Counted from the stretch's first letter, positions 26,877 through 36,402 are shown. The stretch is 64,000 nt of DNA from Gammaproteobacteria bacterium (GCA_041395725.1 JAWKZW010000001.1:3726501-3790500), one strand, 5' to 3'. A program made the numbers and translations. Notes: generated by a model from the sequence alone, not told the origin.

Positions 26877-27680
26877 TTAACTAGCTGCCGCCGCCCCAAA
26901 GAAGTATCCAACTATCATAGTCAGCAAATTGGTTAAGACTTCTGGAATCGAATAATCGGGATTCTCTGAATTTGTAACAACTAGATACGTAAAAAGAAAA
27001 ACAAGCATCAGTGCAATCGCACCCGGAACTATATATATGAATATTTCTTTAGCAGCGTATCCTGCTTGTTTATTATTTTTCATTGACTCTGGAGAAATTT
27101 TTCCCTCCTTTTCGTATCGTTTTGACAGATAGGGCCGAACCTCCTGAACTAGCACCGTTGGTAAGATATTCCTTTTCTCCTGATATGCCAGAAATCCGGC
27201 ATGAAGCCACTTAAGGTCATCGCAGTATTTAAGAATGTTTTCTAGGAAGTTTACATCCTCTACTGTTAGATCTACGGAATAAATTCTTTGGATAAAAAAC
27301 CTCCTTAATATACCTTCGGACGCTTTGTGTAGATAAAAAAGGTCTTCATCCAATTTCCAATGGGAAGCGAGTACCAAATGACGTCTACAATCCTTTGCGA
27401 CTTCCATAATTGCAGTCAGGTGCTTCTTTGTTAGTGGCTTCTGTTTTTCGATTAATATACGGATTTGCGTTAACACTTCCTTGTACCGTATTAAATTCAA
27501 TTCATCGGACACAACTAGTTCAGAAAATACATCAGTCACTATTGGATTTGGATTCTCAGACTTTGAAATTCTAGCAGCTAGAAAACCTTTTCTAATGTTG
27601 AGTACTCCTAGAAAAAATGCGACGATTGCTAACCCGATTTCATATCCCATAGACGATGCTCCTGCATCTATACTCTGCAA
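26877..27680 (-). CDS. Membrane protein of unknown function
   Basis: This protein has 267 residues from the first ATG, or 257 from the second Met (MGYEIGLAIVAFFLGVLNI). It has one N-terminal membrane helix, a cytosolic helical middle region of about 170 residues rich in charged amino acids, and two C-terminal helices (IFIYIVPGAIALMLVFLFTYLVV and VLTNLLTMIVGYFFGAA). The layout, a soluble sensor-like part between membrane anchors, is seen in several phage-defence membrane effectors, but no recognised domain supports that here. The gene is AT-rich, unlike the surrounding phage and IS DNA, so it came separately. Confidence 0.6.
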   Translation of the reverse strand: MQSIDAGASSMGYEIGLAIVAFFLGVLNIRKGFLAARISKSENPNPIVTDVFSELVVSDELNLIRYKEVLTQIRILIEKQKPLTKKHLTAIMEVAKDCRRHLVLASHWKLDEDLFYLHKASEGILRRFFIQRIYSVDLTVEDVNFLENILKYCDDLKWLHAGFLAYQEKRNILPTVLVQEVRPYLSKRYEKEGKISPESMKNNKQAGYAAKEIFIYIVPGAIALMLVFLFTYLVVTNSENPDYSIPEVLTNLLTMIVGYFFGAAAAS

Positions 27681-27858
27681 TAAACTAATAAAACTGAGGA
27701 TTCCTATTAAACAAGCATGCGGTTTAAAATCGTATTCTGAAAATAAATTGATGCACTAGAGGTTCGTTATTCCCAATGTTTCTTGATGGTTAACTCTATT
27801 GCTGTTATTGGCTATCAGAAAACCGATAATAACAAAATATTGTAGGTTAAAGCATTTT

Positions 27859-28976
27859 TTACCAAGCTATTGATAATAATCCTCTTCCCGGCCCATAGAC
27901 ACACTTTTCGGGCTCCGGTTCTCGCTTGTGGAGTCCGATAGCCATAGTCAGCGCCACCAAGCCGTCCACGCGGTCGATTGAGCGATCCTTGGCGATCTTC
28001 CTAGCCCCGGCTGGGTCAGATACGGTAACCGCATTGCTAGCATTCCAATCGAGGACCGGGTGATCATGGCGCAACTCATTATTTAGGATCGCCGCTTCCA
28101 GGCTATCCACGGCCGGCCCCATGTCGCGGAACCCTTGCCCCCAGGGAATCAACTCAATTTCGATACCCTCATCGGTGAGCTGCTTTTTCAGGTCTTCAAT
28201 TCGCCACCGGTCATAGGCGACTCCCTGCAGATCAAATTCTGAGGCGATCTGAGCCAACCTGGACACAATAAATGATTTGTCGATTGCCTTGCCTGGGGGT
28301 GCCTCGATCAGCCCCATATCGCGCCATACAGGGTACGGTACCCGATCCCTGTCCATCCGGTCCGCCAGGTTGTCACCTGGTACCCAGAACCAGCAAAGTA
28401 CATCATAGGAACCAGCGTCATCTGGAAATATCAGAATTAATGCTGTGAGATCAGTTGTGCTGGACAGGTCCAGTCCGCCCCAGCATTTCCTGCCGCGTAG
28501 GCGCTCAATGTCGACCGAATGTTTACAGCCCATCCACTCAGCGGAACTAATAAACCGGTGTTCGGCATCAACCGGCTGGTTGAGATACAGGTTCCTGAAG
28601 GTTGCCTCCGCTGCCGGTATCCGCTTGGCCCGGGCTGCCATCATGCGCATCTCTTCCAGACTTCGGAAGTCTCCGAGAGCTGGATTGCAAGCATGCCAGA
28701 CTGCCTCATCCCAGATGTCAGCGTCCATCGGTGCCTGGTAGATAATCGGGCAGAAGGTTTGGTCCTGGATTGTTCCTTCCTGAATCTTCCTGCCGTAGTC
28801 GTACAGTTCCGACATGATGGAGTGGTTGTCACTGCTCATAGCGCTGATAACTAAGGTCAGAGGCTGTGCTCGGGACCCATGCTGGTAGTAAGCACGTCGA
28901 ACAATTTCCGGTTCGGTGCCTGTGCCAGCTCGTCATAGATAACGCAGCTTGCGGAAAATCCATGCTTCGTTCGGGC
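27859..28976 (-). pseudogene. Phage terminase large subunit fragment
   Basis: The 326 residues starting at 28839 are the C-terminal part of an HK97-type TerL: the linker, then an RNase H-like nuclease domain with WGGLDLSSTTDLTALILIF (first Asp), VAYDRW and RSIDRVDGLVALTMA (last Asp). The end of the ATPase domain with Walker B (CVIYDELAQAP) lies upstream at about 28870-28975 in a different frame; a one-base deletion near 28862 separates them. The gene is then cut at about 28976 by the IS91-family segment. It is a relic of a prophage; no portal or capsid gene is nearby. Confidence 0.85.
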
Positions 28977-28977
28977 C

Positions 28978-29661
28978 CCGCAGAAGGGCCGCCAGGTGTT
29001 CTGTCTGCAGACCATTCCCCCAAAGCCGGAAGAGCAGCCCGAACACGCCCGGGTCGCCAAACTCAACGGCTTCAGCCTGCACGCCGGGGTGGCCGCCCGG
29101 GCCGATCAGCGTGACAAGCTGGAAGGGCTGTGCCGCTACATCGCCCGCCCGGCGATCGCGGAGAAACGCCTGTCACTCACGTCGACCGGCAAGGTACGCT
29201 ACGAGCTGAAGACGCCGTTCAGAAACGGTACCACCCACGTGATCTTCGAACCGTTGGACTTTGTTGCACGACTGGCCGCCCTGGTGCCGAAGCCAAGAGT
29301 CAACTTGACCCGCTTCCATGGGGTCTTCGCCCCCAACAGTAAACACCGGGCCGCCATCACGCCGTCGGGGCGGGGCAGGGGAAGCAACAAGAACAAGGAC
29401 CGACTCCATCCGGATGACAGAACGCCTGCCGAACGCCACGCCGCCATGACATGGGCCCAGCGCCTGAAACGGGTCTTCCAGATCGACATCGAAACCTGCG
29501 AGAAGTGTCAGGGGCCGGTAAGGATTGTCGCCTGCATCGAAGACCCGGCGGTGATCCGGCAGATACTGGCACATTTGAGCAAGAGGGAATCCGCCGATTC
29601 CCAGGCACAGCTCCCGCCTGAACGGGCCCCGCCGCAGAGCAACCTGTTCGACGACGCCTGA
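28978..29661 (+). pseudogene. IS91-family transposase, C-terminal part
   Basis: The frame holds about 227 residues equal to the C-terminal part of copy 1, in an unbroken frame: VFCLQTIPPKPEEQPEHARVAKLNGF, the CRYIARPAIAEKRLSLTSTGKVRYEL segment and the terminal LFDDA. It lacks the zinc ribbon and the catalytic HxH and Tyr region. It shows what copy 1 looked like before its frameshift. Confidence 0.85.
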
Positions 29662-29979
29662 CTCACACAAGTAGAAAGAAGGAAAATTTACAGTCGGCCA
29701 AGGGGTGAGGTAAGCGTATTTGAAAGCGCCAGCTTTCTGCGCAACCGAACGCCCCCAATCTGTGATTGGGGGCTGGAACGGCGGCCGGCGGCCCCTCGGT
29801 CCGGTGCCGGCATGCGTGCCTGTTTTCAATGCATCGGGGCTGACAAGCAGAGGATTTCCCGGGTTTTTCCGTCCAAATGGACGACCATGCATGAATCACT
29901 ATGGCCTATCGACCACACACCTGGACATTGCCACCTGGACTGCCCTGGTTCAGAGATACCTTTTGTACTTCCATAAGCC
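28978..29979 (+). mobile_element. IS91-family element, truncated copy 2
   Basis: This is the right-hand part of the same IS91-family element as copy 1, starting inside the transposase gene at CCGCAGAAGGGCC and ending after ATAAGCC at 29979. The 5' boundary abuts the terminase fragment with no repeat. The segment between the two copies (23731-28977) therefore lies between direct repeats of about 1 kb, which could mediate its deletion or its mobilisation. Confidence 0.85.
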
Positions 29980-30165
29980 TGACGAAGCGGATACGGGCAT
30001 CGGGGTCGGCGAGGTCTTGTTATATTGCCGAGGAGCGGGAAAGCCGGAAACTGGCTTGGAACACTCAGTCAGCGGCGGAAACGACAAGGCCGACCATGCT
30101 GTCCGCCGCAGCTCGGCTCTCTGATCCGCCCCTGGACCTATAAGATTGGACACAACCGATCGAGA

Positions 30166-30193
30166 TTGACGTAACTCACGACATTGTTAAAAT
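30166..30193 (+). promoter_or_regulatory. Predicted sigma70 promoter of the DyP operon
   Basis: TTGACG (30166-30171) and TAAAAT (30188-30193) are spaced by 16 bases, about 97 bases before the first gene. The 29980-30165 stretch before it holds no gene I can support, only a low-complexity open frame that may be the remnant of another coding region. Confidence 0.5.
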
Positions 30194-30290
30194 GGTGCGG
30201 CTGCTTGTGAGGTAAGCTGATCCCTCCAACCCGCGCTGGCTAGACGAGCACTTTGGTTCATCAGCAAGAATTCTTCGAGGGAGGATGCTC

Positions 30291-31562
30291 ATGCTCTACG
30301 ACTCTCCTGGCAACACCGAGGCGCTTCCGCCCGCTATTAAGCAGGATTGGAACGACAGGATCCAGAGGAAGTTCCACGAGAACGCTGCCTACAACAGCCG
30401 GTTCTTCTCCATCGACCCCAACGCGGTTTCTGATCCGATCGAGGCACGTCCATCCTGGTTCGGCGATCCTGCGGAGCCGCTGTTCTGCAGAAATGAGGAT
30501 ATTGCGCGGAACCTCAGCGATTGGGGTGTTCGAGGGCGACACGCCTTCCACAACGAGTACTGCGAGTACACGGTTGTGTACCGCATCGCCCCGGACGGCA
30601 GCACACGACCGAAGCGCGTCACCGTGACGACAGAGCTTCGCGAGTACTGGGTAACGCTCGCAATGCACGACCCGGATCTGCTACAAATTGTAGCCGAGAG
30701 CGTGCTTGGGTTTCAGCCAACGTGGCAGGACCTTTACGCGCACCAAGACCCGCACGCGTTATCCCCACGCGAACGCGAGATCCACTTCTCTCGACAGGTC
30801 GCGGGCCACGGCTTTAGCAGCTCGCTCGAGGACCCAGCGACCGGCCAGTTCATCGTCCCACGTCAACCGATCGGTGCGCTCAATCGTGAGAACGCGTTGT
30901 TCATGACGCACCCCATCAACGGGCTCGACGACTTGCTCTACATCGTGATGTTCGGGGCGCATCCATACGCACGCCTCGTCAACGGCGTGCGTCAGCCGGC
31001 AACGAAGGAGCAGATCTTCCGGGCGACCCACTTCGGACAGGAGAACCCGCCCGTACAGCTCGCGTGCCGACACGCCGATCCCGCCGCCGCCACAGCCGCT
31101 CATCAGCAGGCCTACGCCGGGAGGCAGATCGCGTTCGCGAATCCGCTCGGCATGTACATCAACCAGTTCACCGACAGCGTGTTTACGATCAACGATCAGC
31201 CGATCCCGGCCGAATGGATTCGCTTCTCCCGCGGCAGACAGCGCATTGAGTTCGGCCCGGGCGACAACGACAGCGCCTTCCTCGACGACATTGACGTCAG
31301 CGAGGGCTCCGAGACGAAGAAGGTTACGGGCGGTTACGACGTGGTGAAGCGCATCGAAGTCGGTCCGGCCCTGCTGATCGGCTCCGAGTCGGCAGTCAGC
31401 GATGAAGAATACATCGATCTCACCGAGAGCACGGACCCCATCTCCTGCAGCGACGCATCGGTCTGCGATTTCGTCAGGCAGGTGGAAGATGAGTACAACA
31501 ACCAAACCGCCCTCGTGCGCAACGGGCCCCGCCGTGTGTTTGTGGAGCCTGACCGGGGGTGA
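30291..31562 (+). CDS. Unknown protein coupled to a DyP peroxidase
   Basis: This 423-residue protein is predicted to be soluble, with no signal peptide or membrane helix. I chose the ATG at 30291, not 30285, because the GGAGG ribosome site ends at 30284. I do not recognise a family. Features worth noting are a histidine-rich middle (HFSRQVAGHGFSSSLEDP, MTHPINGLDDLLYIVMFGAHPYARL), several isolated cysteines, and an acidic C-terminal third. It overlaps the DyP gene by 4 bases (GTGA), so the two proteins are probably made in fixed ratio and act together, for example as partner, cargo or substrate of the peroxidase. The GC-rich, CG-ending codon use differs from adjacent island genes. Confidence 0.6.
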   Translation: MLYDSPGNTEALPPAIKQDWNDRIQRKFHENAAYNSRFFSIDPNAVSDPIEARPSWFGDPAEPLFCRNEDIARNLSDWGVRGRHAFHNEYCEYTVVYRIAPDGSTRPKRVTVTTELREYWVTLAMHDPDLLQIVAESVLGFQPTWQDLYAHQDPHALSPREREIHFSRQVAGHGFSSSLEDPATGQFIVPRQPIGALNRENALFMTHPINGLDDLLYIVMFGAHPYARLVNGVRQPATKEQIFRATHFGQENPPVQLACRHADPAAATAAHQQAYAGRQIAFANPLGMYINQFTDSVFTINDQPIPAEWIRFSRGRQRIEFGPGDNDSAFLDDIDVSEGSETKKVTGGYDVVKRIEVGPALLIGSESAVSDEEYIDLTESTDPISCSDASVCDFVRQVEDEYNNQTALVRNGPRRVFVEPDRG

Positions 31563-32785
31563 CCACCGATTTCCAAGAGGGCATCTTCTTTCAATCTGGT
31601 GCGCGACCCGGGAGCTTCTTCGCTATTTGCTTCCTCGAAGCACTCCCGAACGCAGATGGCCTGAGCACTCGTCGCTGCATCGATGCGCTCTGGCGTCATA
31701 TCGCGGATCTCAAGAACGGCATGGTGCCTGGGGTCGCACTGGCCGTGCCGCACGGAGATCTGACCGCACTGATCGCGTTCGGGCCGAACTGCTTCAAACT
31801 CTCGGGGACACGCGCAGTGCCGGACGGCCTGAGGCCGAAATTCCGTTTCCTCTCACCACACACCTCAGGTGGCGGTGCGTTGCTACGCGGCGCCGGGCTG
31901 CACTACCGCGAGGACATTGTGAAGAATGTCGCGACCGAAGCCGTCGCGATCCAGTTCATCGCCGATACCCAACTCGCGACATACAGGGCCATTGTGGAGA
32001 CGCAGCGGTTCCTCGCCGCGTACACCGACGAACTAACGGGCTACCCGGTGCTTGCGATGGCATCGTCATTCCACGGGTTCCAACGCGACGACCACCGCAG
32101 CTGGATTGGGTTCCACGACGGGATCTCGAACATGCGCAGCGGCGAGCAGCGCGAGGTCGCGCTGAAAATCCCGACGGGTGAGTACGAACGGGGGTCATAC
32201 CTCACGTTCATCCGGCTCGAAGTCGACTTGGACCGATGGGAGACGCTCTCGCGTCGCGAACAAGAAATTGCGGTCGGGCGTGACAAGGTCACGGGATGTC
32301 CTTTCGACCGGATCGCTCCCGACGGCACTCCGCAACCCGTCTCGGGTTGCCCGGTCCTCGGAACAACCCAGATCTCTCAGCGTGAACCGTCCGGCAACAT
32401 CGACTTCTTCGAACCCCCACTCTTGGGCGACGAGACGCTGCTCCGGAGCCATGTTCAGCGGGCGAACCTCCAACACAACCAGAACGCGGCGGACCCTCAA
32501 TCGCTGCGGATCTACCGCCAGGGGTACGAGTTTCTCGAGACCTCCGCGAACGGCTCACGCTTTTCAGTCGGACTCAACTTCGTCGCGTTCCAGAGCACTC
32601 CGAGCCGCGTCATCAGGATGCTGACGCGCAGCGGGTGGCTGGGCGAGGTCAACTTCGGCGGAGTGCCGAACGATGAAGGATCGAAGATTCCCGATCTGCT
32701 CAAGGTCACCGCGGCCGGCACCTACCTCGCACCGCCCGTGCGCGAAAGCGAGGCGTTCCCCGGGGAGTTGATCTTTGTCCCATAA
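31559..32785 (+). CDS. DyP-type heme peroxidase
   Basis: This is a dye-decolourising peroxidase family protein, 408 residues with a GTG start. The hallmark GFHDG (residues 184-188, the GxxDG motif with the catalytic Asp) is present, the presumed proximal heme His is at 298 in LRSHVQRANLQHN, and the distal Arg region RIYRQGYEF lies at 317-324. The family uses H2O2 to oxidise dyes, phenols or Mn(II). There is no Tat or Sec signal, so it is likely cytosolic, and there is no encapsulin gene beside it, which separates it from the encapsulated DyP type. CPF and CPVL cysteine pairs near 246-266 are unusual and could bind a metal. Confidence 0.85.
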   Translation: MTTDFQEGIFFQSGARPGSFFAICFLEALPNADGLSTRRCIDALWRHIADLKNGMVPGVALAVPHGDLTALIAFGPNCFKLSGTRAVPDGLRPKFRFLSPHTSGGGALLRGAGLHYREDIVKNVATEAVAIQFIADTQLATYRAIVETQRFLAAYTDELTGYPVLAMASSFHGFQRDDHRSWIGFHDGISNMRSGEQREVALKIPTGEYERGSYLTFIRLEVDLDRWETLSRREQEIAVGRDKVTGCPFDRIAPDGTPQPVSGCPVLGTTQISQREPSGNIDFFEPPLLGDETLLRSHVQRANLQHNQNAADPQSLRIYRQGYEFLETSANGSRFSVGLNFVAFQSTPSRVIRMLTRSGWLGEVNFGGVPNDEGSKIPDLLKVTAAGTYLAPPVRESEAFPGELIFVP

Positions 32786-32900
32786 CGCATGGTCGGCGCG
32801 TTCAACGTCGACTAAAATTGGCATGATCTGATTCGAAACAGCGTCCGTTTCGTCCCGGACGAGACGCGCCACCAAGCTGCGTTTCTTTCGAGAGGCGTAT

Positions 32901-34745
32901 TTGGTATATGAAAGCGCTGCGGATGAGCACATCAAGGAGTTGCGTAAAACATTAGCAGCAAAGGCATGGCAGCCAAGTCATGCGACTCGCATATATCTGC
33001 CCAAGCCATCTGGCCTGCAACGCCCGCTTTCACTATTGGATATCGAGGATCAGATTGTTCTTCAGGCCATTGCGAACCAATTTGCCACAAAACTATATAA
33101 GAAGCGGCAGCGTGTTGAATTAGAGACGGTTTTTAGTAACAAGCTTGCAAGCCCAAGAGATTCGATTTTCTTTATGGAGCGCTGGCAGACAACCTACAGC
33201 GCATTCCAGGATAAATGCACCGAGGCATTCAATAATGGGCTAAGGTGGTCTGCACACTTTGATCTGTCTGCATACTACGACACCATATCGCATGATTTGC
33301 TATTGTCGATAGTATCTCCCAGTGGGGATGAACCAGAAACTATCAATATCGTAAAGGATTGGCTGCGTATCTGGTCGGCTGACAATATTTCCACGATGAC
33401 GGGACATGGTATACCGCAGGGGCCTATTGCGTCCGATTTCCTGGCGGAAGCATACTTCTTGCCGATCGACCTTCAGTTGCAGAAAGCGTCATTTCAGTAT
33501 ATTCGATATGTTGATGACATACGCCTATTCGGGCGCACTGAGAATGAGGTGCGCGAGGCCGCTATTCGTCTTGAGCAGGAATGTCGGCATCGCGGACTAA
33601 TACCGCAAAGCGCAAAGTTTGATATACGCAAACTGAATACGGCGGATGAGGCTTTGGGTTCGCTTCCAAGTATTTCCCCCGCAGATGGAAAAGGATCTTT
33701 TGAAAAGTCTCTGAGCGCGGCCGAGGCGAGGAAGATCCTGGCTTCGGCGATTGGTGGTCGCCCTCAAAGAATCAAAGATAAAGCCCGGTTCCGCTACATC
33801 ATGTATCGAGCACCGGAAGATACGAAAATACTCAATGATGTGCTTAGGCTCTTGCCGAGACACCCGGAACATATTGATGCCTTTGTCGCCTATTTTGCGA
33901 ACTATCCCAATAAAACCCGCATTGCGAAGGCAGCATTGGATTATCTGGAGACTGGCGTCCCATATTCCTATGTTCGTGGCAAATTATGGCATCTGATTGC
34001 ACGCTTGGCTGGCATTGATGAAATGCGACGAGGACTTCCAATGGCGCGGATCGACGCCAGAAATAGATCCAGATGCGTGGCGCTTTCATGGGGTGTAATG
34101 CACTTTTTAATGAAATGCGAAGACAATCGGCTGATTCGGGATAGACGAAGATTGGCAATGGAGCATCCACTTAGCCGAAGCCTTCTTGCGCCAATTCTTA
34201 AAGATAAGGAATTCGCACCTGCTGGCCATGCGGTGACTTTGCTTAAAGGTACGCTCATGGAGCAACTGGCAGGCGCACGTGAACTTCAGAAAAGGGGCAT
34301 CATACTCAGCTCTCTTGGATTAAGACAAAGAAACCTGCCAGCTAGCTGCAATCGGACTCTCAAGTCACTTGGTGTTATACGCCGACAACATAGCGCCTCA
34401 CGGGACTGGATATCAGAGATATTGGTATCTCTCTATGGATGCAATAGCGGCCCTATTTGGCGCGATCTTCTTGGTTCAGAGTATGAACATGCAATGCAAT
34501 TCCTGATAGAAGCGAAGGCGCGTTTTCCTGGCGCTTATTCAGAATGGCTCGGATTGCAAGACAGTTTTTCAGACATTGTCATCCGTCAGTTTTTTGTTTT
34601 TCTGCGGCAGAAAGGTATGGGTGGTCATTCAAAAACACAGGATAGGAATGGAGGATTGGTTAAATACGGTTCGTTGATTGCCAAAAATACACCATTCGAC
34701 ACTGCCTATCCGCATGTGGCGAGTAATTTGCGGGATATTCATTAG
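32901..34745 (+). CDS. Reverse transcriptase 1 with long C-terminal domain, interrupted
   Basis: This is an RNA-directed DNA polymerase of the unknown-group/defence type. RT motifs: fingers IYLPKPSGLQRPLSLLDIEDQIVLQAI, catalytic Asp121 in AHFDLSAYYDTISHDLLL, GIPQGPIASDFLAEAYFL, and YVDD at 203-206 in QYIRYVDDIRLFG. A helical, repeat-like region of about 370 residues follows, as in antiphage RTs. The first codon would be TTG (AGAGG 7 bases upstream); the frame is open back to 32832 without ATG, so the N-terminus was probably cut during acquisition. The frame stops at TAG 34743-34745, but the same frame continues for 49 family-like residues (HRNKLPGSHPYDQKGGAKNK) to 34895, so the TAG looks like a nonsense mutation (CAG to TAG). 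Confidence 0.82.
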   Translation: MVYESAADEHIKELRKTLAAKAWQPSHATRIYLPKPSGLQRPLSLLDIEDQIVLQAIANQFATKLYKKRQRVELETVFSNKLASPRDSIFFMERWQTTYSAFQDKCTEAFNNGLRWSAHFDLSAYYDTISHDLLLSIVSPSGDEPETINIVKDWLRIWSADNISTMTGHGIPQGPIASDFLAEAYFLPIDLQLQKASFQYIRYVDDIRLFGRTENEVREAAIRLEQECRHRGLIPQSAKFDIRKLNTADEALGSLPSISPADGKGSFEKSLSAAEARKILASAIGGRPQRIKDKARFRYIMYRAPEDTKILNDVLRLLPRHPEHIDAFVAYFANYPNKTRIAKAALDYLETGVPYSYVRGKLWHLIARLAGIDEMRRGLPMARIDARNRSRCVALSWGVMHFLMKCEDNRLIRDRRRLAMEHPLSRSLLAPILKDKEFAPAGHAVTLLKGTLMEQLAGARELQKRGIILSSLGLRQRNLPASCNRTLKSLGVIRRQHSASRDWISEILVSLYGCNSGPIWRDLLGSEYEHAMQFLIEAKARFPGAYSEWLGLQDSFSDIVIRQFFVFLRQKGMGGHSKTQDRNGGLVKYGSLIAKNTPFDTAYPHVASNLRDIH

Positions 34746-34895
34746 CACAGAAACAAATTACCCGGTTCTCATCCTTACGACCAGAAGGGTGGCGCGAAGA
34801 ACAAGTGGTTAACTAAGGCGGAGCGAGAGAATCTCCTTCCAAAGGTAAAGGTGGCCTTTGATACCATTGCTTTGGTGGTTGAGCAAAATAAATAG
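34746..34895 (+). other. In-frame continuation of reverse transcriptase 1 after TAG
   Basis: Forty-nine codons directly after the TAG, in the same frame, read as a normal basic C-terminal tail (HPYDQKGGAKNKWLTKAERE, then LLPKVKVAFDTIALVVEQNK) and end in TAG at 34893-34895. The HPYD plus lysine-rich pattern is common at the end of abortive-infection RT proteins. The full protein would have about 664 residues. Confidence 0.6.
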
Positions 34896-34903
34896 CTTTT
34901 TGG

Positions 34904-35017
34904 ATGAATGATAATGCACAAGTACAAGCCCTTTATGCGGCAGAATATTTATCAAGAAAACTTATTGGCACGTTAACAGGAATGAATCGCAAACTTGTTT
35001 CGCAGGCAAGGGGATAA
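34904..35017 (+). CDS. Small ORF between the two reverse transcriptases
   Basis: A 37-codon frame starts with ATG at 34904 (MNDNAQVQALYAAEYLSRKL) with GGATG-like bases upstream, 8 bases after the second stop of RT1. It is hydrophilic and helical. No family is recognised. It could be a chance frame; its position in the two-RT locus is the reason to list it. Confidence 0.25.
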   Translation: MNDNAQVQALYAAEYLSRKLIGTLTGMNRKLVSQARG

Positions 35018-35134
35018 AGTCAATACCAATCCAACACGCCATCTGGAAAGCCGGGGAAGTCCTCGTCGTGCAAACCACTTGCCCAGCTCGACTCCGACAC
35101 CATAGTCGAAAAGGCTGTGGCCTGAGTGTTTGTT

Positions 35135-36394
35135 TCATGCCGGTTTGATAATGGGGTCTCTCTTGCTGTCTGTGAGCAAATGCACCCCAAGCAGGCGACG
35201 ACGATTATCCATCTCGCCAGCTTTATCAAAGCGTGTTTTGGCGGCCGCATAGCGGGATAAGTATGTCGATATTTTTTTATCCACTTTGGCGTCAATTGCC
35301 CGCATGAGGGTCGGGTCGTTACAGAATGAATACTGATTACCCCAGCCCTTCATGATATTGCTGACATCATTCAGGGTTTCCGTGACCGTTCTATGTTTCT
35401 TAACGAGTTCGTCCGGGTTGACCATAAGTGCGGCACTGTTATTGAATAATACGTCAATATTATCCAGTAAACGCTTCTGGGACTTTCTATTAGGGCGTAT
35501 TAATCCCGGTTTAATTTCGCAGCCGAGAAATGAAAACATGGATGTTGTTTTTCCCATTTCGGCTTTGTCATGATCATTTTTAGGATCGTATGCCGTTAGA
35601 CTATGTTTTTTGAGTTGGTTGTTCGCCTTTTTGAAAGCAGCATTTATTGCCTTAACAGTTGGTGCAAGAATAATAAAGTCATCGATGTACCTGATGCAGG
35701 TGATATCGCCTTGATTCATTTTAATATCGAACTCATTGAGCAGGATGTTGCCAAGTAAAGGCGACAGGCACGAACCCTGAGCGACACCGATATCATAGAT
35801 GGGGAATGCGTGTATTCCTGCACCCAGTTGTTCCATATTGGAAAGTTCTGTGGTTATTGCGCCCTTAAGCAGTTCGAGAAATTCTGTATCAGTGGTGGTA
35901 TCACCGATAGTGGAAAGAATGGTTGGTTTAGGTATTTTGGTGAAGAAGGACTCTATATCTGAACGCAGATAATACCTCGCGCCAGACTGGATCGCCTGGT
36001 ATGCGGCTCGTAAGGCGTCAGATACGCCCCGATCCTTAATGCCGCCAAAGCTGGTTTGTACTGTGAAGTAGGGTGCAAGTGGTGGGTGGGACTGAAGCAC
36101 ATCCAGTATCGAGCGTTGAACAATACGGTTTTCAATCGGGGATTTTACGATTGGTCGTTTTGATGATTTGCCAGGTTTTTCTATGAGTACGCCTTCAGAT
36201 GGCAAAAACTCAAATGTTTTTTTGTAAAGCTGATTGCCGATACGACGGAGATGCTTGTCAGATTCCTGGTAAAATTCTTTGACTTGTTTACGAGTTTTGT
36301 CTGATTTGGAGGTGATGCCGTTGCCATGCACTATTCGCCATGCGTTATGCAATGAGCGACTACTTCTTACTTTTTTATATAGGCTGTCGGACAT
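35135..36394 (-). CDS. Reverse transcriptase 2 (possible Drt3a-like)
   Basis: This is a second, unrelated reverse transcriptase of 419 residues, on the opposite strand and convergent to RT1. RT motifs: VLIEKPGKSSKRPIVKSPIENRIVQ, catalytic Asp146 in YYLRSDIESFFTKI, GVAQGSCLSPLLGNILLNEFD, YIDD at 236-239 in CIRYIDDFIIL, and FLGCEIKPGLI. The last 100 residues are helical with MKGWGNQYSFCND, which resembles the thumb of group II-like RTs; there is no endonuclease domain. The QGSC motif is not the SQ type of diversity-generating elements. Two RTs of about 419 and 664 residues match the composition of the DRT3 antiphage system as I recall it, but in that system both genes point the same way. The 5' region is structured. 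Confidence 0.85.
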   Translation of the reverse strand: MSDSLYKKVRSSRSLHNAWRIVHGNGITSKSDKTRKQVKEFYQESDKHLRRIGNQLYKKTFEFLPSEGVLIEKPGKSSKRPIVKSPIENRIVQRSILDVLQSHPPLAPYFTVQTSFGGIKDRGVSDALRAAYQAIQSGARYYLRSDIESFFTKIPKPTILSTIGDTTTDTEFLELLKGAITTELSNMEQLGAGIHAFPIYDIGVAQGSCLSPLLGNILLNEFDIKMNQGDITCIRYIDDFIILAPTVKAINAAFKKANNQLKKHSLTAYDPKNDHDKAEMGKTTSMFSFLGCEIKPGLIRPNRKSQKRLLDNIDVLFNNSAALMVNPDELVKKHRTVTETLNDVSNIMKGWGNQYSFCNDPTLMRAIDAKVDKKISTYLSRYAAAKTRFDKAGEMDNRRRLLGVHLLTDSKRDPIIKPA

Positions 36395-36402
36395 TTCTTC
36401 TT

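Noticed and set aside
30291..32785. Encapsulin nanocompartment with DyP cargo
   Set aside because: No encapsulin shell gene is adjacent and the DyP C-terminus (FPGELIFVP) has no typical targeting tail.
32901..36394. Group II intron or retron
   Set aside because: No GTGYG 5' end, domain V or endonuclease domain is visible for RT2, and I find no msr/msd inverted repeat arrangement next to either RT.
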